Positions 1 to 9,124 of a DNA stretch of 64,000 nucleotides are shown in pieces. Both the position numbers and the translations under genes were made by a program. Origin of the DNA: UBA7332 sp051657165. GTDB lineage: Bacteria; Bacteroidota; Bacteroidia; Bacteroidales; UBA7332. Every line of letters starts with the position of its first letter. The first letter of the stretch is position 1. The stretch is taken from positions 1 through 64,000 of the forward strand of contig JBOFKD010000262.1 in assembly GCA_051657165.1 (NCBI GenBank), in the 5' to 3' direction. Below the pieces are notes generated by a model that was given only the letters and a program-made list of their open reading frames with translations, did no database searches and was not told the DNA's origin.

Positions 1-30
1 CGGTTGGTAGAGTTCGTATTTCATTGTCAG

Positions 31-160
31 TTATTTCACAAACAACCACCTTCGGGGTTGTGTTGCAAGGCTGGCAATGAGCCACGCTTTGAATCCTTCA
101 TCCGTTCCGATTCAGGATTCAAAACGCGGTTACAGACAAATTACACCTTCGGCGTAAAAG
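31..160 (+). repeat. Structured intergenic repeat, copy 1 (TTCG-capped hairpin modules)
   Basis: Two modules seen again near 39.0 and 42.1 kb. Module 1 (35-62) is a hairpin with ACAACC / GGTTGT arms around CTTCGG. Module 2 (125-159) contains TACAGACAAATTACACC, then TTCGGCGTAA, which folds as TTAC..GTAA around TTC. Between them is a stem TTTGAATCCT / AGGATTCAAA specific to this copy. An open frame crosses the region but looks accidental. Function unknown. Confidence 0.75.
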
Positions 161-251
161 AACAAAACAATGAACAGAGAATATCCGGTAGATACGATAT
201 AAATATCGTCTCAGGTGAAGACTTACACAATGCTTCGTAAACCTGCTAATC

Positions 252-299
252 AAAAAAAAAGACGTACACTCAGGCCGGCTGGCCTAAGCGTACGTCTTT
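252..299 (-). terminator. Terminator after dxr-rseP
   Basis: Read on the minus strand: AAAGACGTAC and a second GGCC stem, short loop, then the complementary arm and a run of T. It lies just after the rseP stop codon. Confidence 0.85.
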
Positions 300-319
300 G
301 TATATAAACAAAATACCAA

Positions 320-1654
320 TTATTTAAAGAATGCTCTGAAAAGATCCATTCCATTTGCATAAAGCATCAGTGAAAACAGGAATATCATACCTGCCATCTG
401 AGCATATTCCATGAATTTCTCATTTGGCTGTTTCCCTGTGATCATCTCATAGAATAAGAACATAACGTGTCCTCCGTCTAATGCCGGAATTGGAATAATA
501 TTCATAAAAGCCAGAGCAACAGACAGGAATGCTGTCAACTCCCAGAAATCAGGCCAGCTCCATTGCGAAGGAAACAAACCTCCGATTGCTCCAAAACCAC
601 CTACAGATTTCGCACCTTCTTTGGTAAATACATACTTCATATCCGAAACATAGCCTGTAAGTTTATTGAAAGCTTTCTGTGCTCCTTTCGGAAATGATTC
701 GAAGAAAGAATACTTTTCAGTTACCGCTGTATAAAATTTAAGAGGACCTTCAAGCATCACCTCAATTTTACCCAGACTATCTACTACAACTTCAGAAGAA
801 GTAAGCACACCGTTTCTGTAATAATTAAGTACGACCGGCTTACCTTTATTTTCAGCAAATCCGGCTGTAATATCTGTAACAGACATATCCATTCGTCCAT
901 TCAAGCCCACAATACTATCTTTAGCCTGCAAACCTGCCTTATCAGCAATTCCACCTTTAACAGCTTCATGAACCACCATTGGATAACGCATCGTTGCGAA
1001 TGGTTGTTTGGTTGCTTCTTTATCTTTCAGAATCATTTGCATAAACTCTTCCGGAATAGCAATCTTTACTTCCTGACCGTTTCTTAAAACAGTCACTTCC
1101 TGCGCTTCGACAATTGAACGGAAAGCCTGTTCGTTTAATCGCTCCAGAGCAACCCCATCAGCCGACAGCAAAATATCACCCTGTTTGAATCCTACACTTT
1201 TAGCTGTTTCATTGAAGTCCATCCCTAAAGTTGCATTCTTCAATGGTATATAGTTATCACCCCATGTAAAGATCATCATACTATATATCACAAAAGCAAG
1301 CACTAGATTCATCATAACTCCTCCTACCATAATAAGAAGTCTCTGCCATGCCGGTTTAGCTCTGAACTCCCATGGTTGAGCAGGTTTTTGCATTTGCTCT
1401 TTATCCATAGACTCGTCAATCATCCCTGCAATCTTCACATACCCCCCAAGAGGCAACCATCCTATACCATATTCGGTATCACTATTCTTTGGCTTAAATT
1501 TAAAGAGTGAAAACCAGGGATTAAAAAACAAGTAAAATTTCTCTACTCTTACCTTAAATATACGGGCAAACATAAAATGCCCGAACTCATGTACAATAAC
1601 CAGCAATGAAAGACTGGCAATCAATTGTAAAGCTTTAATTAAAAATGTATCCAT
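320..1654 (-). CDS. rseP: RIP metalloprotease RseP (site-2 protease)
   Basis: Inner-membrane zinc protease of family M50 that cleaves transmembrane substrates such as anti-sigma factors. The HExxH motif is H22-E-F-G-H26 inside the first membrane segment, and the second metal motif NIIPIPALDGG is at about 385-395, giving the Asp ligand in LDG. Periplasmic PDZ sequence (GFKQGDILLSADG, AGLQAKDSIVGLNG) fills the middle. At 444 aa it is normal for Bacteroidetes RseP. It follows dxr by 45 bp on the same strand, a common pairing of isoprenoid and envelope genes, and the pair ends in a strong terminator. Confidence 0.95.
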   Translation of the reverse strand: MDTFLIKALQLIASLSLLVIVHEFGHFMFARIFKVRVEKFYLFFNPWFSLFKFKPKNSDTEYGIGWLPLGGYVKIAGMIDESMDKEQMQKPAQPWEFRAKPAWQRLLIMVGGVMMNLVLAFVIYSMMIFTWGDNYIPLKNATLGMDFNETAKSVGFKQGDILLSADGVALERLNEQAFRSIVEAQEVTVLRNGQEVKIAIPEEFMQMILKDKEATKQPFATMRYPMVVHEAVKGGIADKAGLQAKDSIVGLNGRMDMSVTDITAGFAENKGKPVVLNYYRNGVLTSSEVVVDSLGKIEVMLEGPLKFYTAVTEKYSFFESFPKGAQKAFNKLTGYVSDMKYVFTKEGAKSVGGFGAIGGLFPSQWSWPDFWELTAFLSVALAFMNIIPIPALDGGHVMFLFYEMITGKQPNEKFMEYAQMAGMIFLFSLMLYANGMDLFRAFFK

Positions 1655-1699
1655 ATTTCCTTTCTGTATCTGCTTTCCTTAAGTTTTCGGACAGCAGGT

Positions 1700-2851
1700 T
1701 TAATCAATTAGTTCTTTCGTTAAAATTCTAATATGTTTATCAGTCTCCACGTAATCATCGTAAGTCGGTGACTGGATAAACATTCCTTTTTGCATAGCCT
1801 GCTCAATAACATCAGACATCTGAAGAAATCCGATACGTTCTTTCAGAAAAGCATCTACCACTACTTCATTGGCTGCATTCAATATACACGGCATATTTCC
1901 ACCAATCCGCATTGCTTCATAAGCAAACTGGAGATTACGAAAACGCTTAACATCCGGTTGCTCAAAAGTCAATTGCGTTAATTGTGTAAAATCAATACGT
2001 GGCGCTGATTTTGATTCTAAACGGTAAGGATAAGAGAAAGCATAGCGAATAGGGAGCTTCATATCCGGCTCTCCCATCTGTGCTTTAATGCCTCCATCCT
2101 GAAATTGAACCATAGAGTGAATAATTGATTGTGGATGCACAACCACGTCTATTTGCTCTGGCTTGAGATCAAACAACCATTTTCCTTCGATCACTTCAAA
2201 GCCTTTATTCATCATCGAAGCCGAATCAATCGTAATTTTAGCCCCCATCTCCCAGTTTGGATGTTTAAGAGCCTGAGCTCTGGTCACGTGTGTTAACTCC
2301 TCTATCGAAAAATTTCTGAAAGGACCACCGGAAGCGGTAAGAATAATTTTCTCAACGGGATTTGGTTCTCCTGTCAAACACTGAAAAATAGCTGAATGTT
2401 CAGAATCAACCGGTAGAATAGGCGCTCTGTACTCTAATGCAAGAGATGTGATTAACTCGCCGGCAACAACCAATGTTTCCTTATTGGCAAGAGCAATAGC
2501 CTTACCTGCCTTTATAGCATGAATGGTCGGTTGTAATCCCGAATAACCCACCATCGCAGTAAGAACGATATCTATTGGTTCAGCTTCGACAATCTGCGCA
2601 ATAGCCTCACTCCCGGCATACACTTTAATTGCTTCATTCTTTAATGCCTCTTTAACCTCCTGATATTTTGACTCATTTGCAATAACTACAGCTTCCGGCT
2701 GCAATCTGCGTGCCTGCTCTATTAATAGTTGAGAATTATTATTTGCTGTCAGTGCATAGACCTCAAACAGGTCAGGATGCTCCTCTACCACCTCTATGGC
2801 TTGTGTTCCTATTGAGCCTGTAGAGCCCAATATTGCTATTTTCTTTTTCAT
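1700..2851 (-). CDS. dxr: 1-deoxy-D-xylulose 5-phosphate reductoisomerase
   Basis: Second step of the MEP isoprenoid pathway: NADPH-dependent rearrangement and reduction of DXP to 2-C-methyl-D-erythritol 4-phosphate in the cytoplasm. The NADPH-binding loop GSTGSIG is at 9-15, LANKETLV at 121-128, and the metal/substrate motif VDSEHSA with D149 and E151 is intact. Length 383 aa is standard. The start ATG is directly before the nucleotide-binding strand. It is probably co-transcribed with rseP downstream. Confidence 0.97.
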   Translation of the reverse strand: MKKKIAILGSTGSIGTQAIEVVEEHPDLFEVYALTANNNSQLLIEQARRLQPEAVVIANESKYQEVKEALKNEAIKVYAGSEAIAQIVEAEPIDIVLTAMVGYSGLQPTIHAIKAGKAIALANKETLVVAGELITSLALEYRAPILPVDSEHSAIFQCLTGEPNPVEKIILTASGGPFRNFSIEELTHVTRAQALKHPNWEMGAKITIDSASMMNKGFEVIEGKWLFDLKPEQIDVVVHPQSIIHSMVQFQDGGIKAQMGEPDMKLPIRYAFSYPYRLESKSAPRIDFTQLTQLTFEQPDVKRFRNLQFAYEAMRIGGNMPCILNAANEVVVDAFLKERIGFLQMSDVIEQAMQKGMFIQSPTYDDYVETDKHIRILTKELID

Positions 2852-2926
2852 ATACTCAATGAATCCTCTATTTTAACCGAGGATCTAACTTTTTTATACT
2901 AAAATTCAAAAATGGAAAGATTACCC

Positions 2927-3778
2927 TTAAAATGTAATATATTCATTCGGATTTATACATTTCCCTTTATTCCACATCTGAAAGTAAAGTTGGTTTTCTT
3001 TTTGCGCACCTGTTTTACCGGTAAGACCAATTGTTTCGCCGGACTGCACCTTCTCTCCTTCAGTCTTAGTAAGCTTCTCTAAACCTGAATAAGTAGAAAG
3101 CCAGTTGTTATCATGCTGAACCTGAATAAAACACCCCTTTAGCTCATCCTCAACAGCCAAAACCACAGTGCCGTCAGCAATAGTTCTGACCGGCATCCCT
3201 GTTTGGGTTATCAAGGTGATACCTAAACGATTATTCTGTGCAAATGATTTAGAAACAACCCCATTCACGGGTGCAATAAAACGCATAACAGATGCAGTCT
3301 TAGGTTTATTCAATGTATGAAGATTGTACAACTCTTCTTCTTCATAACGGGATCTGAAATCCAATTCAGTTTGAGAAGGGTTTAATTTACCCATGTCAAC
3401 CTGAGCTATGGAGTCTATAGATGTGATTGAATCAGGACTAAGATCACCCGAAACAATCATCTTTACCGTAGAGAGATACTTGTCATGCAGATTTGAGAGC
3501 TCCTCCAGCGAATCCAGACGCAAAGCATTACTCACAATATCCTGACGGGCATTTACATCTAAATATCCGGGAAGAATATTCTTAATAGGAGTAGAAATAA
3601 TCAGTGTCGATACAAGAATAATGATCGTAACGACAAAAGTTATTAGTATTAACGACCCCGACAACCATGATATACGAATAAAGAAGATCTCTTCCAGCTT
3701 TTTTTCATTCAGAATAGATATCTTGTACTTAAAACTAAAGTCTTTCCAATATTTATGTAACCGGTCATTTCTTTTCAT
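2927..3778 (-). CDS. Membrane-anchored LytM/M23-like protein, degenerate active site
   Basis: A cytoplasmic N-terminus, one membrane helix at about 37-62, a linker, and a C-terminal M23-like fold at about 168-275 (GTVV, GYGxxI-like strands and the final QxENQLYFQMW strand). The zinc ligands of M23 peptidases are not visible: the HxxxD position reads as GITLITQTG and the HxH position as YFQMW. It is therefore probably a non-catalytic LytM protein that binds peptidoglycan or regulates an amidase, as the EnvC/NlpD class does. It lies 75 bp upstream of dxr on the same strand. The function is inferred. Confidence 0.8.
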   Translation of the reverse strand: MKRNDRLHKYWKDFSFKYKISILNEKKLEEIFFIRISWLSGSLILITFVVTIIILVSTLIISTPIKNILPGYLDVNARQDIVSNALRLDSLEELSNLHDKYLSTVKMIVSGDLSPDSITSIDSIAQVDMGKLNPSQTELDFRSRYEEEELYNLHTLNKPKTASVMRFIAPVNGVVSKSFAQNNRLGITLITQTGMPVRTIADGTVVLAVEDELKGCFIQVQHDNNWLSTYSGLEKLTKTEGEKVQSGETIGLTGKTGAQKENQLYFQMWNKGKCINPNEYITF

Positions 3779-3938
3779 CTATATTCTAATTTCCTTCATT
3801 TTATAATGAAACAGGCTGCATTATCAGTATAAATAAAATAATACGAATAATACAGCGGAATCAGGGCAAAATTAAAAATTTACTCTTTAGAGACGCATGA
3901 TATTCGCGGTTTTTTTCTTTACAACACCGATAATAATG

Positions 3939-3946
3939 TATATTTG
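3939..3946 (+). promoter_or_regulatory. -7 promoter element for the radical-SAM gene
   Basis: TATATTTG fits the Bacteroidetes -7 consensus TAnnTTTG. No convincing -33 TTTG is seen. Its position argues against a TTG start at 3944 and for the ATG at 3983. Confidence 0.45.
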
Positions 3947-3982
3947 TATGATAAAATCACTTTATTACATTATAATTTAATC

Positions 3983-5236
3983 ATGAGCAAAGGCAATACA
4001 CTTGTATTTAATCCTCTTTCATATCCTATATATGTAATGGCTAAACCAGTTGGTGCACTATGCAACCTGGACTGCAAATACTGCTACTATCTGGATAAAG
4101 AAGAATTATATAAAAACCGCAAAAACAACCGAATGAGTGAAGAGCTTCTGGAGCAATTCACCAAAGAATATATTGAAGCTCAACCAACTCCGAATGTATT
4201 GTTTACCTGGCACGGCGGAGAAACGCTGCTCAGAGGTCTGGACTTCTTCCGAAAAGCTCTTTTCTTTCAGAAAAAATACGCAAGAGGCCGTCAGATTACG
4301 AATACTCTTCAGACAAACGGAATTTTACTGAACGATGAATGGTGTCGTTTTTTTAAAGACAACCAATTCCTGATCGGCATCTCTATCGACGGCCCTAAAC
4401 ACTGCCATGATGTGTATCGTACTGACAAGGGAGGGCATGGTACTTTTGATAAGGTCATGGCCGGTATTGAATTATTAAAGAAGCACAATGTTGATTTCAA
4501 TATTCTTTCTGTCGTAAATAACTATAACGTCAAGTATCCTCTTGAAGTGTACAACTTCTTCAAAAGTACAGGCGCTCAGTTCATCCAGTTTTCGCCGGTC
4601 GTAGAAAGAGCCGGAGAAAGAACTGACGGACTTAAACTTCTGGCTCCGGGAGACAAACAAACAGAGGCAGTTACAGACTGGTCTGTAGATGCACTCGAAT
4701 ACGGTAAGTTCATGACTACTATTTTCGATGAATGGGTTCGGAATGATGTCGGCCGGATTTATGTGCAGATGTTTGACTCAACACTGGCTTGCCTGGTTGG
4801 AGAAAACCCGGGTGTCTGCATCTATGCCAAGACTTGCGGACACGCTTCAGCAATGGAGTTTAATGGTGATGTATACGCATGTGACCACTTCGTTTTCCCC
4901 GAGAACAAACTTGGAAATATTAAACAGAAGTCGCTCGTATCAATGATGCTCTCTGAACCACAGCTAAAGTTCGGAAGAGATAAACGCGACACTCTTCCGG
5001 GACAATGCAAGTCTTGTGAATACCTGAATTTATGTAATGGAGAGTGTCCTAAAAACCGCATTATTCATACTGCCGACGGAGAGCCGGGGTTGAATTATCT
5101 ATGCAAGGGACTTAAATATTATTTCAATCATGTAATGCCTTATATGAAGTATATGGCTAATGAATTGATGAATCAGCGCCCTCCTGCAAACATTATGGCT
5201 GCGGTAAGACTAAATGATAAGAAACAGGCACAATAA
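3983..5236 (+). CDS. Anaerobic sulfatase-maturating enzyme family radical SAM protein
   Basis: Radical SAM protein that in this family oxidises a Cys or Ser of a sulfatase to formylglycine. From the ATG at 3983 (417 aa) the cluster motif CNLDCKYC has C27, C31 and C34. SPASM-type cysteines follow: CGHASAMEFNGDVYACDHF and CKSCEYLNLCNGECPKNR near the C-terminus. An in-frame TTG at 3944 overlaps a promoter-like TATATTTG, so I prefer the later ATG. No sulfatase gene lies in the window. The downstream phosphodiesterase belongs to the same alkaline-phosphatase superfamily but lacks the CxPxR maturation motif, so the substrate is presumably encoded elsewhere. Other peptide-modifying SPASM activities are possible. 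Confidence 0.85.
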   Translation: MSKGNTLVFNPLSYPIYVMAKPVGALCNLDCKYCYYLDKEELYKNRKNNRMSEELLEQFTKEYIEAQPTPNVLFTWHGGETLLRGLDFFRKALFFQKKYARGRQITNTLQTNGILLNDEWCRFFKDNQFLIGISIDGPKHCHDVYRTDKGGHGTFDKVMAGIELLKKHNVDFNILSVVNNYNVKYPLEVYNFFKSTGAQFIQFSPVVERAGERTDGLKLLAPGDKQTEAVTDWSVDALEYGKFMTTIFDEWVRNDVGRIYVQMFDSTLACLVGENPGVCIYAKTCGHASAMEFNGDVYACDHFVFPENKLGNIKQKSLVSMMLSEPQLKFGRDKRDTLPGQCKSCEYLNLCNGECPKNRIIHTADGEPGLNYLCKGLKYYFNHVMPYMKYMANELMNQRPPANIMAAVRLNDKKQAQ

Positions 5237-5262
5237 TTATTGTATTTAATGATATTCATCAA

Positions 5263-5300
5263 CCCCTGTGCATCTGAAATTTTGCACAGGGGCTCTTTTT
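5263..5300 (+). terminator. Intrinsic terminator between the radical-SAM gene and the phosphodiesterase
   Basis: Perfect 10-bp stem CCCCTGTGCA / TGCACAGGGG, 10-nt loop, then CTCTTTTT. It sits inside the extended open frame of the next gene, which therefore must start after it, at 5327. Confidence 0.9.
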
Positions 5301-5326
5301 ATTCAACTAACAGAACACAAAATCGT

Positions 5327-6241
5327 ATGAAAAAACTACACATCATCCTGCTATTCTCTCTGGCATGGATAAATCTATTGCCTGTTCAGGCTCAAAAAAT
5401 TTCAAGAAAAAGTAAAGCCAAACATGTCGTTCTTATCGGATTGGACGGATGGGGAGCTTTCAGTTTCGAAAAAGCAAACATGCCAAACGTCAAAGCTCTA
5501 ATGAAAGATGGAGCCTATTCCCTTGACACACGGTCCGTTCTCCCATCCTCCAGTGCTGTAAACTGGGCATCAATGTTTATGGGTGCCGGTCCTGAACTAC
5601 ATGGATATACGGAATGGGGATCAAAAACGCCTGAACTTCCATCACGTGTTATCACTAAGTACGGCATGTTTCCTACAATATACGGTACACTACGCGAACA
5701 AGCTCCTGCTGCAGAAATAGGATATTTTTACGAATGGGGAGGAATGAAGTATCTGGCTGAAAAAGATGCTATGAGTAAATCATATCATTCGACCTCCGCA
5801 GGAGAAGATCACAGAGACATGACAAACAATTGCATACAATACATACTTAGTAATAAACCCAACCTAACAGCGATAATATTCGATCAACCGGACGGGAAAG
5901 GACATAAGACTGGATTCGGCTCTGACGATTATTACGAAAAGCTTCATATTCTGGATCAACGAATCGGCGAAATTACAGAATCTATAGACCAGGCAGGTAT
6001 ACGCAATGAAACGATAATAATAATAGTTGCAGATCATGGAGGCATAAAAACAGGACACGGGGGAAAAAGTATGCAGGAAATGCAGGTACCTCTGATTTTT
6101 TCGGGTAAAAACATAAAACAGAATCATAAAATTGAATCCAGCACAATGGTATATGATATTGCAGCCACAATTGGCCATATCTTTAATCTAAAGCAGCCTC
6201 AGGTATGGACAGGCAGAGCTATTGAAGAAATTTTCGACTAA
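5327..6241 (+). CDS. Exported alkaline-phosphatase-superfamily phosphodiesterase (type I PDE/nucleotide pyrophosphatase-like)
   Basis: A 304-aa protein with a signal peptide (MKKLHIILLFSLAWINLLPVQAQ), so periplasmic or secreted. Metal-site motifs of the superfamily are visible: GLDGWGA (first Asp), PSSSAVNWASM (nucleophile region), FDQPDGKGH (Asp and His), VADHGG (Asp-His) and TGHGG (His). This matches metal-dependent phosphodiesterases that hydrolyse nucleotide or other phosphate esters. The natural substrate cannot be told. The open frame extends back to 5240 but would run through a perfect terminator hairpin, so the start is placed at 5327. Confidence 0.85.
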   Translation: MKKLHIILLFSLAWINLLPVQAQKISRKSKAKHVVLIGLDGWGAFSFEKANMPNVKALMKDGAYSLDTRSVLPSSSAVNWASMFMGAGPELHGYTEWGSKTPELPSRVITKYGMFPTIYGTLREQAPAAEIGYFYEWGGMKYLAEKDAMSKSYHSTSAGEDHRDMTNNCIQYILSNKPNLTAIIFDQPDGKGHKTGFGSDDYYEKLHILDQRIGEITESIDQAGIRNETIIIIVADHGGIKTGHGGKSMQEMQVPLIFSGKNIKQNHKIESSTMVYDIAATIGHIFNLKQPQVWTGRAIEEIFD

Positions 6242-6351
6242 TCATACCGTACTTTTGCCGATAAACAACTAAAAAAAATGCTTTTCGAAAGAAAATAGGC
6301 GTTAAGCGGTCACTTTTTTAGCAAAAGTGCTTAATAAATGGTTATTATTTT

Positions 6352-6359
6352 TACTTTTG
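6352..6359 (+). promoter_or_regulatory. -7 promoter element before aspartokinase
   Basis: TACTTTTG fits TAnnTTTG and implies a leader of about 90 nt before the ATG at 6454. No clear -33 element. A small hairpin, CACTTTT / AAAAGTG, lies upstream at 6311-6329. Confidence 0.4.
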
Positions 6360-6453
6360 TAGTTTAAATAGGAAGGGTAGAAATGGTAGAGTTTCCCTTT
6401 AAATTCCACTAATTTATTTCTTGTAACTTAAATTTTAATTTGAACATTTAAAA

Positions 6454-7767
6454 ATGAAAGTATTAAAGTTTGGTGGTACTTCTGTGGGGTCTGCACAGAG
6501 AATGAAGGAGGTTGCAAATCTGATTTGCAATGGTGAAAGAAACCTTGTCGTTCTTTCAGCTATGGCGGGAACTACCAATACCCTCGTGGAAATCTCGGAT
6601 TATTTTTATAAAAAGAACCCGAATGGTGCTAATGAAATAATCAACAAGCTCGAAAATAAATATAGAAAAGAGATTGATGAGTTATTTACTACAGAGGAGT
6701 ATAAACAAAAAACGTTACAAGCGGTAAAAGCGATTTTCGATCACATTCGTTCTTATTCAAAGGATTTATTCACTTTGTTTGAAGAGAAAATCGTATTAGC
6801 GCAAGGAGAACTTATCTCTACAGTAATGATGAACAACTACCTCAACGAGATTGGGGTGAGATCCGTACTACTTCCGGCTCTTGAGTTTATGCGTACGGAT
6901 AAAAATGCTGAACCGGATCTGCAATTTACGAAAGAACATCTGACAAAATTGCTTGAACCTTATCGTGATGTGAATCTATTTATTACGCAAGGATACATCT
7001 GTCGTAATGCTTATGGCGAAATAGATAACCTTCAAAGAGGTGGAAGTGATTATACAGCGTCATTAATCGGTGCTGCTATTCAGGCAGATGAAATTCAAAT
7101 CTGGACAGATATCGACGGGATGCACAATAATGATCCCCGATATGTTGAAAATACGACTCCTGTCCGACAGCTTCACTTTGAAGAAGCTGCAGAACTGGCT
7201 TATTTCGGTGCTAAAATCTTGCATCCTACTTGTATTCAGCCTGCTAAATTGTCTAACATACCGGTTCGTTTGTTAAACACAATGGAACCTACAGCTCCGG
7301 GTACTCTGATTTCAAATCATACTGAAGCTGACAAGATTAAAGCTGTAGCTGCAAAAGATGGGATTACTGCCATAAAGATCAAATCAAGCCGTATGCTGCT
7401 GGCTCATGGTTTCATGCGTAAAGTATTCGAAATCTTCGAAACTTATCAAACGCCTGTTGACATGGTTACTACTTCAGAAGTAGGCGTATCGGTTACTATT
7501 GATAATACGAAAAAATTACAGGAAGTTTTGGATGAACTCAAAAAGCTTGGTACTGTTACAGTTGACGAAGACATGGTTATTATCTGTGTCGTAGGTGATC
7601 TGGAATGGGAAAATATTGGTTTTGAGTCTAAAGCCGTAAGTGCTTTAAAAGATATTCCTGTACGCATGATTTCTTATGGTGGCAGCAACTATAATATATC
7701 GTTGCTAATCCGTAGAGAGGATAAACAAAAAGCTCTGCAAGCTTTGAGTGCTAACCTTTTCAACTAA
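6454..7767 (+). CDS. lysC: Aspartate kinase
   Basis: Phosphorylates L-aspartate in the first step of the Lys/Thr/Met/DAP pathway. The kinase motif KFGGTSVGS is at 5-13 and RGGSDYTAS at about 195-203. The C-terminal third carries two ACT domains (IKIKSSRMLLAHGF and VCVVGDLEWEN regions) for feedback control. At 437 aa it is monofunctional, with no homoserine dehydrogenase domain. lysA lies 133 bp downstream, but a strong terminator separates the two, so they are neighbours in pathway rather than one simple transcript. Confidence 0.93.
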   Translation: MKVLKFGGTSVGSAQRMKEVANLICNGERNLVVLSAMAGTTNTLVEISDYFYKKNPNGANEIINKLENKYRKEIDELFTTEEYKQKTLQAVKAIFDHIRSYSKDLFTLFEEKIVLAQGELISTVMMNNYLNEIGVRSVLLPALEFMRTDKNAEPDLQFTKEHLTKLLEPYRDVNLFITQGYICRNAYGEIDNLQRGGSDYTASLIGAAIQADEIQIWTDIDGMHNNDPRYVENTTPVRQLHFEEAAELAYFGAKILHPTCIQPAKLSNIPVRLLNTMEPTAPGTLISNHTEADKIKAVAAKDGITAIKIKSSRMLLAHGFMRKVFEIFETYQTPVDMVTTSEVGVSVTIDNTKKLQEVLDELKKLGTVTVDEDMVIICVVGDLEWENIGFESKAVSALKDIPVRMISYGGSNYNISLLIRREDKQKALQALSANLFN

Positions 7768-7816
7768 AAAACAAATGTTACGGGTTTATCCTTTAACATG
7801 AAGGTAAATACACATC

Positions 7817-7862
7817 AAGGCGAATTTATTTCTGATTTCCAGATTTAAATTCGCCTTTTTTT
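7817..7862 (+). terminator. Intrinsic terminator after aspartokinase
   Basis: Twelve-bp stem AAGGCGAATTTA / TAAATTCGCCTT followed by a run of T. Confidence 0.9.
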
Positions 7863-7900
7863 GACTTTTATATTTTATAACCCACTTTTATTTTCTGTCT

Positions 7901-9067
7901 ATGAGTATTACAAAAGGAAATTTTCCGGTTGCGAAATTCTCAGAAATAAGAACTCCGTTCTATTTCTATGATACAGATTTGCTTAGAAAAACACTTGAAA
8001 TTGTGAAAAATGAATCATCAAAATATCATTTTCACGTTCACTATGCAATTAAAGCAAATTCAAACGAAAGAATATTATCTATCATAAATGAATACGGTCT
8101 GGGAGTAGATTGCGTTAGTGGTGGCGAGATAGAAGCTGCTCTAAATGCTGGATTCAGTGCCGGTAAAATCGTTTTTGCAGGTGTAGGTAAAGCCGATTGG
8201 GAAATCAATCTTGCTTTAGATAACAATATTCAATGCTTCAACGTTGAGTCTATTGCAGAACTTGAAGTAATAAATGACATCGCTACCTCTAAAGGGAAAA
8301 AAGCACGTGTCGCACTACGTGTAAATCCGGAAGTTGATGCGAAAACTCATCATTATATTACTACAGGATTGAAAGAAAACAAGTTCGGCATCAGTATGGA
8401 ATTGCTGGATAAAGTATTGAATCGTGTAAAAGAGCTTTCTAATATAGAAATGATTGGTCTGCATTTCCACGTTGGATCTCAGATCACAGATCTTTCTGTA
8501 TTTAATGATGTATGTGAGCGCATCAATATTGTATTAAAAATGGTAGATGCTAAAGGTATTGACATCCGCATCATTAATGTTGGTGGTGGATTAGGTATCA
8601 ACTATCAGGATCCAAACGGAGATCCTATTCCTGATTTTGCGAGATATTTTGCAATTTTCAATGAAAATCTTCATGTAAAACCAGGACAAGAAGTACACTT
8701 CGAACCAGGTCGCTCTATCGTTTGCCAGTGCGGAAGTCTGATTACACGGGTATTATATATTAAAGAAGGTGTAAATAAAAACTTTGCTATAGTAGATGCG
8801 GGTATGACAGAACTTATCCGTCCGGCATTATATCAGGCGTATCACCGTATTGAGAATATCAGTTCAGATGAAAAACCTGAAATGTATGAAGTAGTAGGCC
8901 CTGTTTGTGAGTCTTCCGATTGTTTTGGGAAAGAAGTAGAACTTAACAAATCACACCGCGGTAACTTTATTGCTATGCGTTCGGCCGGAGCTTACGGTCA
9001 GATTATGGCATCTCAGTATAACTGCCGTTCTCTACCAGAGGCTTATTACAGCGAAGATCTTAAATAA
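7901..9067 (+). CDS. lysA: Diaminopimelate decarboxylase
   Basis: PLP enzyme that decarboxylates meso-DAP to L-lysine. The PLP lysine is K51 in HYAIKANSN. Phosphate-binding and active-site motifs GLGVDCVSGGE, HFHVGSQ, NVGGGLGINY, FEPGRSIV and GPVCESSDCFGK are present. Length 388 aa is typical of the Bacteroidetes form. It follows aspartokinase, the entry enzyme of the same pathway, and is closed by its own terminator. Confidence 0.95.
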   Translation: MSITKGNFPVAKFSEIRTPFYFYDTDLLRKTLEIVKNESSKYHFHVHYAIKANSNERILSIINEYGLGVDCVSGGEIEAALNAGFSAGKIVFAGVGKADWEINLALDNNIQCFNVESIAELEVINDIATSKGKKARVALRVNPEVDAKTHHYITTGLKENKFGISMELLDKVLNRVKELSNIEMIGLHFHVGSQITDLSVFNDVCERINIVLKMVDAKGIDIRIINVGGGLGINYQDPNGDPIPDFARYFAIFNENLHVKPGQEVHFEPGRSIVCQCGSLITRVLYIKEGVNKNFAIVDAGMTELIRPALYQAYHRIENISSDEKPEMYEVVGPVCESSDCFGKEVELNKSHRGNFIAMRSAGAYGQIMASQYNCRSLPEAYYSEDLK

Positions 9068-9075
9068 ACTCTATA

Positions 9076-9115
9076 AAAGGCTTCGATTGAAAGATTCAAC
9101 CGAAGCCTTTATTAT
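9076..9115 (+). terminator. Intrinsic terminator after lysA
   Basis: Stem AAAGGCTTCG / CGAAGCCTTT, extended inward by TTGAA / TTCAA across one mismatch, followed by an AT-rich tail. Confidence 0.85.
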
Positions 9116-9124
9116 ATAAGAATC

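Noticed and set aside
5240..5326. N-terminal extension of the phosphodiesterase
   Set aside because: It would translate through a perfect intrinsic terminator and displace the signal peptide.
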